Assembly: GCA_003194525.1 (NCBI GenBank)
Contig: NBIV01000014.1
Coordinates: forward strand, 434,001-498,000
DNA: 64,000 nucleotides
Reading direction: 5' to 3'
Origin: Gracilariopsis chorda
Taxonomy: Eukaryota; Rhodophyta; Florideophyceae; Gracilariales; Gracilariaceae
Under the pieces are notes generated by a model. It saw only the letters and a list, made by a program, of their open reading frames with translations. It did not search any database and was not told the origin of the DNA. Below, in pieces: positions 11,167 through 21,800 of this stretch. Numbering within the stretch: position 1 is the first letter of the stretch; the number at the start of each line of letters is the position of its first letter. The translations under genes were made by a program, and so were the position numbers.

Positions 11167-13917
11167 TCAAGTGCTTGACGCCTGCGCTTGTTTCAGAGCC
11201 TTCACACTCTTTGACCCACGCGCTAAAGAAGTGCAGTATGCTATGAATCCTTGTTCAAGTGCATCGAGTCGTCTCCTGCTCTTGCTCTCACTCGACGGCG
11301 ACAAATACGTCTCCAGAAGGTACTCTGCATCCGGTCCGGGTGTAAGCTTCCACAGTTGGCAAGGTGATATCCTTTTCGCCGCCACAGCCCGCGCTGACTG
11401 TGAGATTGCGTCTTCTGATTCTTTGGAAGCCCTCGGTCCGACATATACAAATACGTTAAAGCCGGTGTCCAGCACTAGAACAGCTTCATCAGTCACGTAC
11501 ATCTTTTCAAGCTGCACTTCTGCCATCAGCCCTGTAGCATCATCGGCCATTGCATTTGTGAACAAGCGCGGTGACATAAGAAGCGACGCCAGCGACACAT
11601 CAGAGCGCAGAAAGAATGAACGCAATACCAAAGAGATATCACCATGAACATGTTGTCCTAGCAGAAGGCCGCGACGTAGTTCAAACAACAGTCTAGCCAC
11701 TCCAGTAGCCTTTTCCGAGCCCAGCAGCAATCGTTGCACAGTCAGGTCAACCGCTTGACGAGAGATGGAAGGCCTTGTAAGCGCACCACCGGAAACAATG
11801 CATGCCTTGCCAAGGATGAGTGCGCATATCTCTGCGTCAAGCGAGTTCATATATTCATGTACATTCTTGGTCAAAGGTATTCTGACAGTGACGACTCTGG
11901 TAATATTACCCGCCTTGGCTGCGAGCTGTACTACAGCGTGCGAGAGAACGTCCGCATCAGCTTCTGGAGCAATCTGAGACTTGAGAACAACGCAGAAGCC
12001 TGTAATTGGATCCACACCAGGTACTGCGTACGTATGCTGCGAAGCAGTCGGAAATGCAGGTCCAATAACTCTAGCCACGGAAAGTGGGCTCGAAACACGG
12101 ATCGATACAACTCCTGGGTTTGTTGATCTCTGAACCAGGAAAACCGCCGCTTCTGCGAGAGCAGGCGCAGATGAAAAAGTGTGAGTAGCCGAGTAAAGCA
12201 ATCCCCCTCTAGACCGTTTGGCTGCTCCAAGTAGGATTTCTCCTGCAAACCCGTCTTCAGCTCCAAAGCACAGGAAATCAAGAGCAATTCGCATGTCACC
12301 TGCTTTTGATCCAACTTGTTCGTAAAGCTTTGAGAGCGCAACAAACGATTCACTTGATTCAAGCTTGGCCTCATCTGGTGCTGTACCGCTCAAAGGACGT
12401 GGGGAACTTGTGCGTAATGCATGTTCTGCTAGCGTCGGCGGGCCTGTGATAAGCGACAAGATTCGAGTACTCTCACTATCAGCGATATCCTTGATGAGCT
12501 CAAACGCCACAACAATGGCCACGTCTAAACGTCTGGATTCCGCATCCGCGGGAAGCCTTACTACTCGCCTTCTAGGTTGGCCTTCTTCGCCGTCCTTCTT
12601 TTCCGCGGTAGCACCATCACGCTCAGCAACAAACGCGGAGGCAGCACGGGGCGTTATGAAAGGGTCAGTAGGGGCCTTTTCAAGCTCCTCATATGTACCA
12701 TTAGCATAGGCTGTCCCACTTACGACAGATGCAGGTGGATTCAGAAAGAAGCGCTCTTTTTCCGTCGTAGTAAGCTTTGAAGCTCTTGCAGCACTTAGCA
12801 TTTCGAACGAGGCCGCGGATGTGTCATCGTCTCTCCTAACAGCAACGGAACAGCCAGATCCAATGGTGAGAAGAGCAAATCGAAGCCCTCGTTCTGCGGC
12901 CGCAACATGAACAGCAGCAACAGCGGTGCGAGCCCAGTCAGCCTCCTCTTCTTCCAGATTTTCATCTATTATGAGGATGATAGCACCTCTTCGGTTGATC
13001 GGGGTAGGAGGTTGTTGCGGCTGTTCATACTGTACGGTATCGGAGAACAATTGAGGATAAGACGTGGAATCTTTGAGCTTCTCCGGAGGAGTATCTCCCA
13101 CATCATTGTCATTCCTCCCACAAAAAGCGCAAGTCCACCTCGAAGACCCTGCCAAAAGCCCCTCTGCGCCATTGCCCTTCGCCACAAAAGAGCCGCACGT
13201 TCCGCATCTGTACGGAGCTTTTGGAATACGGTGCACTTCGCGCAGGTCGCCGAACGGGGACCATACAAAGCCAAGTGGTAGACCCTGCATTTGTTGGAGG
13301 TGAACGGGTTGATGTTAGAAAAGGACACAGAGTGGCGTATGACGGTTTGCGATGGAGAAACGTACTGTTTTGTCAAGGGCGTTGTGATCAATCAAGGCGT
13401 TTCCTGCGGAGAAGCGAAGAATTGGATGACTCGGACGACCTTCGAAGAGCAAGGAGTCAGTGTCTGGTTTGACTTGGATCAGTGTGTCCTCTGCTTCATC
13501 TGCAACTTGCTCGAGTGTTTTGGCGGGGGGTAGTTTCTGTTCGGCAGGAGTTTGGTTGGTTCCATTCGGGGTGATTTCATCTTCATTTTGATGCGGTAGA
13601 CTTGATGAAGTTTGAGGTGAAACGTCTGGATCTAGATTATTTTCCTGATCTAGATGTATTGAAGCAACCGCTGATGTAACCTCATCTGCCGGAACTTGCT
13701 GGGGAGCATTGGTACTAGCCTTGGGGTTGGTTGTTTCATGTGGTGTGCTTGAAGTGGCAGGTATCGGTGGAGAACTGGGGTTCGAAATACTTCGACCAAG
13801 AAAGCGACTGAGAAAAGAATGAACTGGAGAGACAGGAATGTCTGTCTCTGGAATCTGGCTGGTATCAGCTAAGGCAGAGCCGCGGGAAAGCTGCGAAGAA
13901 TGCGGCGTGTTCGACAT
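11167..13917 (-). CDS. Divergent SEC23-like COPII protein
   Basis: Two exons, 13917-13366 and 13284-11167, joined in phase 0 across an 81-bp intron (GTACGT donor, TTCTAAC branch motif, TGCAG acceptor), give 889 residues. Residues 1-160 are an acidic Ser/Pro/Thr-rich extension absent from ordinary SEC23. Then follow the SEC23 start (ILRFSAGNAL...LPLGFVWSPF), a zinc finger with C211, C214, C236 and C239, the trunk (AIILIIDENLEEEEADW), a helical region and a gelsolin-like domain (VLVLDTGFNVFVYVG). SEC23 is the Sar1 GTPase activator of the inner COPII coat at ER exit sites. Aligned by eye, the place of the catalytic arginine finger (GGSQARFLL in canonical SEC23) reads GPDAEYLL, with E838, so GAP activity may be lost. 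It may be a paralogue comparable to the diverged plant SEC23-like proteins. Confidence 0.85.
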
Positions 13918-14578
13918 GGCGTTGCGATTGAGATGAAAGCGCTTGATGGATGAGGAGGAGGCGCGGTGCGGAGATCATGAAGGCGGCGAGCATGCGCGCG
14001 AAGAAGGGTGTTGTGCGATTGAGAGCTATCGATACTACGGTGAGTGAGTAGGTGGAATAGTGGGGAAGGTCGGAATTCGCGTCATGGTCGCGCAGAAACA
14101 ACAGATTGCAATGGCGATGAGGGGCGACTCGATGATCTTCCGATCTTCTCTCAGCGCAAGGGCTAACTTACACCACGTTCCGACCTTCACAGGAGGGGTG
14201 CATTTATTTTTTTGAAACTGGAAAAGCGGGCGGGCGCAATTGTGGGACGAGACTCGCTGCACCGCTGCACGGCGCCAACGAGTACACGTAGATGCCTTTT
14301 GTACAAGGGTACAGCGCAAGTTCCCCTTCAGCCTTGGTACAACGGTATAAGATACACAGGCACAACTAACATCACATGTTTGGGCCCCCTACTCCGCACT
14401 ATCGAACGGCACGGCCCTACTGATCCAGGCGACAGCGTCGATGCCGGTTCGTGCTCGTCTGGCCTGCGGCTTCCTCCTTCGCCGCCCCGTGTTCGTTTAC
14501 CGGCCAGCTTGAGTTCTAATTTCTTCTGTCCAGCATCACTTATCCGTCGCCCACTGTCCAAGAACACACCGTACCATC
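13918..14578. promoter_or_regulatory. Bidirectional promoter region
   Basis: 661 bp separate the divergent ATGs of the SEC23-like gene (minus) and the SAP-like gene (plus). It must hold both promoters. No TATA-like box or repeat stands out. Confidence 0.4.
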
Positions 14579-17500
14579 ATGCCCGACCAACCGCAACAAC
14601 AGCAACCAAGCACAGTGCAGCATCAAATGGAAGGGATCACAGCGCCACCGGCTTCCCCAGTCGAACCCAACCCCTCCATGTCCGCCAAGTCTGACCAGGC
14701 CACTGTTGAGAAACCCCAAGGCCAAGCTCAAGAAGAGCAACCGCAAGTTCCAGCAGCCAGCAGTGCACAGCCGGCCCTGTCCACTGAAATGAAAGAGAAA
14801 GATCCCAAACAAGGGCAAGTACAATCGCAACCATCTGAACCCAAGGCTGCGGACGATGGTGTCAAATATACAGAGCCGGAAAGAGCATCGGGAGGGCCGG
14901 GAGAAGCATCCGACGAGCCGAAAAACCCGTCCGAAGAGTGTCAAACTTCATCTGCTCCAAAGCACAACAGCCCATTAGAATCCGCCGAAATGAAACATGC
15001 CGCCGGCCATCAAGAAGAACACAGCGCCATTCCTCAAGAAAAATTGGCGGACGAACCGAAAGAAACTCCCCCATCCGAAGCGAAGCACGTTGGCAAGACA
15101 GAACCTTCAGAAAAACTGCACCCCAATGATGTGCCTCAGAGTTCAAGTGCAGAACCTGAACTACAGAAGTCTGATGAGACCAACGACGTAGACAAACATC
15201 CTCTACTTTCAGCTTCTTCGCCAGATACCCATTCAAAGACTGAAAGTGTGAAACACATAGGCACTACTCTGCCCAGTTCCGAACGGCCGGAAACCGCGAG
15301 GGCGGAAAACATTCTCCCACCATCGACAGATCAACCAGCCTCTGCACAAGAGCAACCATCCAATCAAAATAAGTCGGGTGCTGATGCTCAACAACCACAT
15401 GCAAACCCAATGGCAGCAGATGATCCCGTCGAAATAGATACAGAACCATACATCAAGGAGAACACTAGCGATCGACACGCAAATAACAAACGCGACGCAA
15501 GTAGTGTTTCGGAAGAAAAAGAACTTCAAGCAAAGCCTTCTGAACCCGCACCACTTCACGAAAAGGATACTACTGAATCACTATCAAGAGCGAAAAGCGT
15601 GAAGAGCGAGATTCCAAATGGAACGTCATCGCCCGATGGCGAACCTGGAGGAGGGAGTCATGCCGGTGTATTTGAACAAAAGATGAGTCCGTCAGCTTTT
15701 GTTGATACGAGCCCGTCAATAGCAAAACCTGGCGACGCAAGCATGGAGGCGACGGAACAAAACGGAGCTGACAATAAGCTCGATAGTGAAATTAAGCCAC
15801 AACTGGAACCAGGAAATGAGTCTGGAGACAAAAAGGATTCTAAGACGGATGCGCAAAATGCTCGTCGAGAGCTTGACCCAGAAGCAGAATCAAAGTATGC
15901 GGGTATAAAATCTAAGGAGGGAGAAATGCTGACAGAACAAAATGTTTCGGTTATGGATATTGATGATACAAGTGTTCCAGGAACGAAAGGAGCTAAGACA
16001 CCAATCACGCCAAGTATTAAGCCAGGTGCTGCTGAAATGCAAAATGCAAACGAAAAAACCACACCCATGACGAAACCAAGTGAAACTGCCAGCGTAAGTC
16101 GGGAAGACGTTGTCATGACCGAGATATCACCTGCCAAGCCTGACACGGGGAAGAAAACGAAACCGTCGGCACTCGAAGAAAACTCAGCTTCAGGGAAGAA
16201 ATCGCGTAAGACCGCACGTAAAGGGTCGCAATCGCGACTTTCGAGAGCGCGTAGCTCAAGCCGAGGTGGAGCAGGGGATTCCTCGTTTGATTCCGGAGGA
16301 AAGCAGGACTCCGCTGCGCCGTCGTCCTCATACCTTCACCCTCAAAAGTCTACAGAGGGTTCTCCAGCTGCCCCGAAAAACATAGAAGTGGTAGACGATG
16401 GCGGTCCGCGACCAGTTATGGAGGCAAAAGGGCTAGTAATGCGAGTTGGAAACGCTGTATTTGTCACGGAGAACCAACTTGACGACCTTAAGACCGCTCG
16501 GCTAAACGACAAAAAAGTGCTTCCTTTTGAAAAGCTGACTTTTAAAGAACTACGAACATATAATCGGGACCAACTACGTGCGTACTGCTTTGCATACGGC
16601 ATGGAACGCAGAAAGAAGACCGAGATGGAAGCCGACATGGCGAGATATCTTTCCTACTGGAATCGAGGTAAGCCAGGGTTTGCAATACACGAATACATTC
16701 CCACCAGCGGTCGCGCTTTTGATAGAGATGACTTCTTAACGAGTCGCGGTTCCCATGCGAACCAGAGCTCAGCGTCCCTGGGTGGAAGCACATATGGTGG
16801 AGTGGACTCAAGCAGACGTTATGGTTCTCGACCGCAATCGGGTTCTGGCTTGCTGCAGGACAAGCACAATGCTTCTGGTGGACTGGGGCCAGGAAATCCG
16901 CAGACATCGCCGCCAGCTCCCTCAGCAGGAAATGCGAACCGGAACTCAAGAGCCGGTGGCACACCAGCGAGCTTACAAAGAGGATTCGGGACGTCTTTCA
17001 AACAAAGGGTGCATGCCCGTCAAGCTAGTGCAAAATTCAAGGCAGCATATAATGGGGCCGGTGACACAATTGTAAACGTGGTCGAGAACGCAGCCGCGTA
17101 TTTCGAAGGGAAAGATTCATCGGAGGTCATAGCGGATCAAACAAAGTCTTTCGAAAGATATCAGTTAAACGTTGATCTTCTGACGGAGATTTTCGACGGT
17201 CCTATACAAAGCGATGCAGACTTACCTAAAGGCCATGTAGCTCATGCTAACGGAAACATAGAAGGGAGTCTTGGACGCATGGGACGAAGAAGCAGTGCAA
17301 CGAAACCGAACATAACAGGAAAAAGTGACGTAATGTATGACATTGCTAAGAGACTGCTGTCAAACAAACGAGATGCTCACAAAGCAGAGTTGGATTCCTT
17401 CGAATCAAATCTAAAGCGTGTTGAAGAAGAAGCCAAGCATACTGAGCGGCGCAACATGAAGCTGTTCCAAAAACTCGAAAGAGCTGAGACTCAGGAGCAA

Positions 17501-17653
17501 GTCGAATCTATCAAGAAAGAGTTTGAGAAAGAGTTCGGTACATCAATGGACTGTACGTCTCGGCCAGTTGTACGTCGCAAAATTGACAAGACTCTACCTC
17601 CACTTGTAATACCTGATGAACAAAGTCGAATTCTCCGTTTTACTTTCTTGTAA
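14579..17653 (+). CDS. Large disordered protein with SAP-like motif and C-terminal coiled coil
   Basis: Single-exon frame of 1024 residues. Residues 1-620 are low-complexity, rich in Glu, Pro, Ser, Lys and Gln, and surely disordered. Near residues 645-695 is a helix-turn-helix-like stretch (LTFKELRTYNRDQLRAYCFA...EMEADMARYLSYW) that resembles a SAP motif, which binds DNA or chromatin; this is a resemblance, not a proof. After another Gly/Ser-rich linker come a short conserved-looking segment (about 825-870) and a charged coiled coil (about 930-990), ending PPLVIPDEQSRILRF. The folded islands suggest a nuclear scaffold or chromatin-associated protein. I do not recognise the family. ATG at 14579 follows CCATC. 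The 3' end lies 20 bp from the convergent dioxygenase gene. Confidence 0.8.
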   Translation: MPDQPQQQQPSTVQHQMEGITAPPASPVEPNPSMSAKSDQATVEKPQGQAQEEQPQVPAASSAQPALSTEMKEKDPKQGQVQSQPSEPKAADDGVKYTEPERASGGPGEASDEPKNPSEECQTSSAPKHNSPLESAEMKHAAGHQEEHSAIPQEKLADEPKETPPSEAKHVGKTEPSEKLHPNDVPQSSSAEPELQKSDETNDVDKHPLLSASSPDTHSKTESVKHIGTTLPSSERPETARAENILPPSTDQPASAQEQPSNQNKSGADAQQPHANPMAADDPVEIDTEPYIKENTSDRHANNKRDASSVSEEKELQAKPSEPAPLHEKDTTESLSRAKSVKSEIPNGTSSPDGEPGGGSHAGVFEQKMSPSAFVDTSPSIAKPGDASMEATEQNGADNKLDSEIKPQLEPGNESGDKKDSKTDAQNARRELDPEAESKYAGIKSKEGEMLTEQNVSVMDIDDTSVPGTKGAKTPITPSIKPGAAEMQNANEKTTPMTKPSETASVSREDVVMTEISPAKPDTGKKTKPSALEENSASGKKSRKTARKGSQSRLSRARSSSRGGAGDSSFDSGGKQDSAAPSSSYLHPQKSTEGSPAAPKNIEVVDDGGPRPVMEAKGLVMRVGNAVFVTENQLDDLKTARLNDKKVLPFEKLTFKELRTYNRDQLRAYCFAYGMERRKKTEMEADMARYLSYWNRGKPGFAIHEYIPTSGRAFDRDDFLTSRGSHANQSSASLGGSTYGGVDSSRRYGSRPQSGSGLLQDKHNASGGLGPGNPQTSPPAPSAGNANRNSRAGGTPASLQRGFGTSFKQRVHARQASAKFKAAYNGAGDTIVNVVENAAAYFEGKDSSEVIADQTKSFERYQLNVDLLTEIFDGPIQSDADLPKGHVAHANGNIEGSLGRMGRRSSATKPNITGKSDVMYDIAKRLLSNKRDAHKAELDSFESNLKRVEEEAKHTERRNMKLFQKLERAETQEQVESIKKEFEKEFGTSMDCTSRPVVRRKIDKTLPPLVIPDEQSRILRFTFL

Positions 17654-17672
17654 AGTGTTGACTCCATAACGG

Positions 17673-18737
17673 TTACTTCGCAAAGCCACGTCCACGTGCA
17701 TTCGACTTCCGGCGTTTAGTCTGTCGACTTTGAGCTTCTTCACGTAATTGCGATGCGGCTTTCAATGTTGCAGGATGTGTCGCCGGGTTTTCAATTATGG
17801 TAAACAAGAAGCTCAGAGCTTTTCTTTCGACCTCGGAAAGTTCAGGGTGCCAGAATCTAATCAACAGCACATGCCGTTCTTGATCTTCGGACTCGTTCAT
17901 TGTCTGATGAAAGAAACTGGTATTGAAGACCAAACCTTTTCCATTCTCCCAATATCTTCGTTCTCCCCCGACTTCAATCCATGACATATCTCGTGGCGCG
18001 CTTAAAGCTAGGTGCATCGTCAGGATGAAATTACAGTAGTCAGTATGAAGTTTAATGCCGGTGTTTGGCGCTTGTTTGGCGAAGAAAGCCTCCACAGACG
18101 GAACGTCTGCAGTTTCATCACGCAAAATCTTCACCGTTTCTGGAAATAGTTTCATGTTAATAGGGTCCCACTCCCTATCTTGTAACACGAGTGTTCGCCA
18201 GTCTGGTCCGTAACTCATCGCATCTTCCACAACCGGTGGCACCCAAATATTGTTCCCTCTGGTTTGGATGTCCTTTTGAGAAGTTACAGCTTTCAGCTCA
18301 TTCGCTATTACTTCCCAGTTTTGCTCCAGGTGTTCTACCCAGCGCAGTTGTGAGTCGTTCGAAGTAAAGTCGTCGTAAAACGGTACCGCATCAAGACCTT
18401 CAATGAAGCTCGTGGCCATTTGATGTCGGGGAGTGCCTTTACCAACGTCCAATTCTCTGCCTTGCATTGCATCATGGAATGAGTTTAAAACTCTAGATAC
18501 ATTCTTCCCCGCAAACTCGTTCTCCACAGCTCTCTTGATGGTCTCTGTGAAACTTCCTTCTGCTCGAATAGGTTCTTTGTGAACCTCAACTCTTGGAGAA
18601 CGAACATATTTGCGTCGTGCTACCTGCAGTGGCGTAATTGTCAGGGACGAGATACCAGCACGACAGTGCTTTGTCGAAAACCCCAAGAAGTTGGAAGAAA
18701 CTGCAAAAGCTGGAATCCCTTGTTCTGCGAATCGCAT
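17673..18737 (-). CDS. Aspartyl/asparaginyl beta-hydroxylase-like 2-oxoglutarate dioxygenase
   Basis: Predicted 354 residues from the ATG at 18737; the frame stays open slightly upstream but only to a TTG. The C-terminal half has the AspH fold: KLHTDYCNFILTMHLAL, WIEVGGERRYWENGKGLVF, SFFHQTMNES and a closing WHPEL, in the order of human AspH. Predicted iron ligands are H231 and H277, and R288 in ERHVLL would hold 2-oxoglutarate. The residue two after H231 is D233, so a full HxD...H triad is present, whereas animal AspH has glycine there. The N-terminus is basic, hydroxylated and free of acidic residues for about 20 positions and could be an organelle transit peptide. The substrate is unknown; bacterial-type LpxO hydroxylases are relatives. 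A basic tail (TKRRKSNARGRG) ends the protein. Confidence 0.85.
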   Translation of the reverse strand: MRFAEQGIPAFAVSSNFLGFSTKHCRAGISSLTITPLQVARRKYVRSPRVEVHKEPIRAEGSFTETIKRAVENEFAGKNVSRVLNSFHDAMQGRELDVGKGTPRHQMATSFIEGLDAVPFYDDFTSNDSQLRWVEHLEQNWEVIANELKAVTSQKDIQTRGNNIWVPPVVEDAMSYGPDWRTLVLQDREWDPINMKLFPETVKILRDETADVPSVEAFFAKQAPNTGIKLHTDYCNFILTMHLALSAPRDMSWIEVGGERRYWENGKGLVFNTSFFHQTMNESEDQERHVLLIRFWHPELSEVERKALSFLFTIIENPATHPATLKAASQLREEAQSRQTKRRKSNARGRGFAK

Positions 18738-19322
18738 CTTTGCCAACGTATGGTGACGGAAACAAATGTAGAACGGTTTCTTATGCAAAGGCTGTTACGG
18801 AGTAAAACGTCTAGCAAAAAATATGCTCTGGAATAAGACTACAACACCAAAGTATATCTCTCAGTGCTTCGCAGACACGAGAGTTTGACGATGCACAAGC
18901 AAGTTGAGTACGAAAGCGATAGGAAACCTCGCCTGGCTTTCTGTATCTACACAGGTTCGTTTTTGTCCCTGTATAGAACGAACTAACGAATGAATGGGCT
19001 TTCAAGGCATGGAGGAAGATGGTGCGGCGCCAGAGATGACGGGATCCTCACTAACGTCTTGAATTTTGAGCTGAAGCCAAAACCGTGGTAGATAAAGCGG
19101 TTAATTTATAGATTCCATTTTGTGTATTTCACCTTGGTGAGAAGCTACGGAACGGGAGCCTAACCGTCCACAAAGCAGATTCCGTTTCTGGTTTTAGTCA
19201 AACCTGGCAATTCGACGCAGATTGTGAGCTACGTCAATCAAGTATCCGATACCCCTGGTGCAGTAAATGGTACTTGTACTCTAAAACTTCCTCGCGTACT
19301 TGTTCCGATCCATACGTGCATC
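18738..19322. other. Intergenic, divergent promoter region
   Basis: 585 bp between the start codons of the dioxygenase (minus) and the ACAD10/11-type gene (plus). I see no gene or repeat. An untranslated or short coding 5' exon for either neighbour is possible. Confidence 0.35.
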
Positions 19323-21800
19323 ATGGTTGCAGAAGAGCATCCTTACCCCTCCCTCGATCAAACTCAATGTGCTCGTCTTTTATCTTGGGCCTCGTCTGGT
19401 GGTGTTGCTCCACTGTCCGAACTAGGGTTGAGTCCATCTTGCTCTCAAATTGAAGCTGTTCAGTTCGACCATGGCCAATCTAACCCGACTTATTCAGTTA
19501 GTGTGATGCATTCGAATGATCCAAACAGACAGTTTAGGTTTGTTGTTCGATCAAAACCGAGAGGAAAACTTCTGAAGGGAGCACATCGGATTGACCGCGA
19601 ATTTCGTGTCCTGGCAGCCCTATCATCCTCACCAGTCCCCGTTCCTCAAGTTTACGGGTATTGCGAGGCCCACTCCGTGCTTGGAGTGCCATTCTACGCC
19701 ATGAGCTATGTTCAAGGACGCATATTCAAAGATGTCAGTTTAAGAGCAGTTGCCTCTGCAAAGGAACGGCGAGCCATCTACGCCGAAGCTGTACGTGTTC
19801 TTCATTCATTGAGCAAAATTGATATTGATGCGTACGGGTTGCGAAATCTGAGCTCCGTTAGGATTTCTTGGATTGATAGACAGCTTGCTACATGGTATCG
19901 GCAGTACCAAGCAAGCAGAATACCCTCTGCGGACTATTCAAAGATGGAGCAGCTTTATGGGAATCTTGTAAGAGAATTGGAGACGTCTAGAGATGATCTG
20001 AAACATGCGCCGCCGAGCCTAGTTCACGGTGACTTCCGGATTGACAACTTGGTTTTCCATGAATCAAGACCCGAATGTTTAGCAGTTCTTGATTGGGAGC
20101 TAGTTTCCCTCGGTAGTCCGACGGCCGATTTAGCTTCGCTTCTTTGTCCTTATCACATGCCAGAAGAAGCCGCGTCAGTGCCAGTTCTACGCTCTGTTGC
20201 GTTTAGTTCACCACGTCCACCTGGGATTCCGACAGAAGACGAATTAATCGAAATGTACTTGCATAAGTTGCATAAGATCGATACTGATCGGAAACAATTT
20301 CTACCAAACTTGAGAATCTTTCTGGCGTTTGCGTTGTTTAAGTACGCAGCAATAATCTATGGCGTGCAATCTCGTGCTGTTCATGGAAATGCAGCATCCG
20401 TGCACGCCGTCACTCTGGGGAGCAATGCGAAGTATTTTGTAGAGGGAGGCATGAGTGCTCTCAAGACACCATGGACGCCCAGTTTTATTAACACCAAGAA
20501 TGTTTCCACTGCGGAAGACACGATAAAACAGAAAGTTCTGTGTTTCGTTCAACACGAAATTATGCCCTTGGAGGAAAACTTCCTCACCCATATACGATCA
20601 CAGAATCGATGGGTGCCATGGAAACCTCTCGAATTGCTAAAATCCAAAGCAAAGAACGCAGGACTGTGGAACTTCTTTCTTCCAAAAGATCTTGGCGGAA
20701 CAATGACCGCCCTTGAATATGCGCCGCTAGCAGAAATAACCGGAAGATGTCCGTATGCAGCCGAAGTGTTTAACTGCTCGGCTCCAGATACAGGTCCGTT
20801 TGTCATCAACGTATCGTAAGCTATGAACTTTTTTCTGACTGGGGTGAACGCTTTTTCGTCTTTTTCGTGTGTCTAATGAGGCACAGGAAACATTGAATTA
20901 CTTGCCAGGTATGGGACCGCGGAACAGAAAGAACAGTGGCTACAACCCCTGCTGAACGGGGAGATCCGCTCATGTTTTGCTATGACAGAGCCCGAAGTAG
21001 CATCATCAGATGCGACCAATCTGTCTACTAGTATCGAGAGCAGAGGGACGAAATACATCGTCAACGGTCGCAAATGGTGGACGAGTGGGGCGATGGATAA
21101 GCGATGCAAACTCATTCTCTTAATCGGAAAAGGCCCAGAACGAGTCTTGGGAAACAGAAAGCACAGACAGCACACAATTCTTCTAATACCTATGTCAGCA
21201 GCTGGGGTCAAAGTCCTGAGGCCATTGACGGTGTTCGGCTTCGATGACGCTCCACATGGTCACGCCGAGGTTGAATTCAACAATGTTGTCGTCAGTGTCT
21301 CAGAAGCTTTGCTTCACAAAGAGGGTGCCGGTTTCGAGGCCGCACAAAGCCGATTAGGGGGTGGTAGGCTTCATCACTGCATGCGACTGATTGGGTGCGG
21401 AGAAAGAGCTCTAGAACTACTCACGAAGCGTGCTGGAGAAAGGTCTGTCTTCGGAAAGAAGCTGATTGACAATGATGCGGTGCGTCAACAAATTGCACAG
21501 TGTAGATGTAATGTGGAAGCTGCTCGAAGTATGACGCTGTCTGCAGCTCGAGCGGTGGACGGCAGAAATGTACGTGATGTGCGTCGACTTGTAGCTGTAG
21601 CAAAGATCATGGTACCAAAGCTTATATCAGAAGTCGTAGATAGCGCCATCCAGATCCATGGGGGACTAGGTGTATGTCAGGACTCAATCTTAAGCCTGCT
21701 ATTTGCGCACGCGCGAACTTTGCGACTGGCGGACGGGCCGGATGAAGTGCACTCGCTCAACCTGGCAAAGATGGAAATCTCGTCGATGGCAAAACTGTAA
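19323..21800 (+). CDS. ACAD10/11-type fusion: APH-like kinase plus acyl-CoA dehydrogenase
   Basis: Two exons, 19323-20793 and 20887-21800, joined in phase 1 across a 93-bp intron (GTCCGT/ACAG), give 794 residues, the usual length of ACAD11. The first 350 residues form an aminoglycoside-phosphotransferase-type kinase domain with the catalytic HGDFRIDN at 235-242 and the metal-binding DWE at 257-259. The remainder is an acyl-CoA dehydrogenase: FNCSAPDTGNIELLARYGT, the flavin-binding stretch CFAMTEPEVASSD, and the C-terminal IQIHGGLGVCQD...ADGPDEVH. In animals ACAD10/11 phosphorylate and dehydrate 4-hydroxyacyl-CoAs for peroxisomal or mitochondrial beta-oxidation; plant IBR3 has the same layout. 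No clear peroxisomal tripeptide is seen at the terminus (MAKL is only loosely similar to SKL). An in-frame GTG upstream at 19224 is not used. Confidence 0.92.

Noticed and set aside
10829-11647. 272-codon plus-strand frame
   Set aside because: Its second half is the opposite strand of the SEC23-like exon and its first part covers dynein light chain intron and exon; no independent support.
13315-13917. Separate 200-residue gene upstream of SEC23-like
   Set aside because: Its end splices in phase to the SEC23 body and restores the SEC23 N-terminus, so it is exon 1 of that gene.
19224-19322. N-terminal extension of the ACAD10/11-type protein from a GTG
   Set aside because: No ATG in this stretch; nuclear genes normally start at ATG, and 19323 gives the family length.
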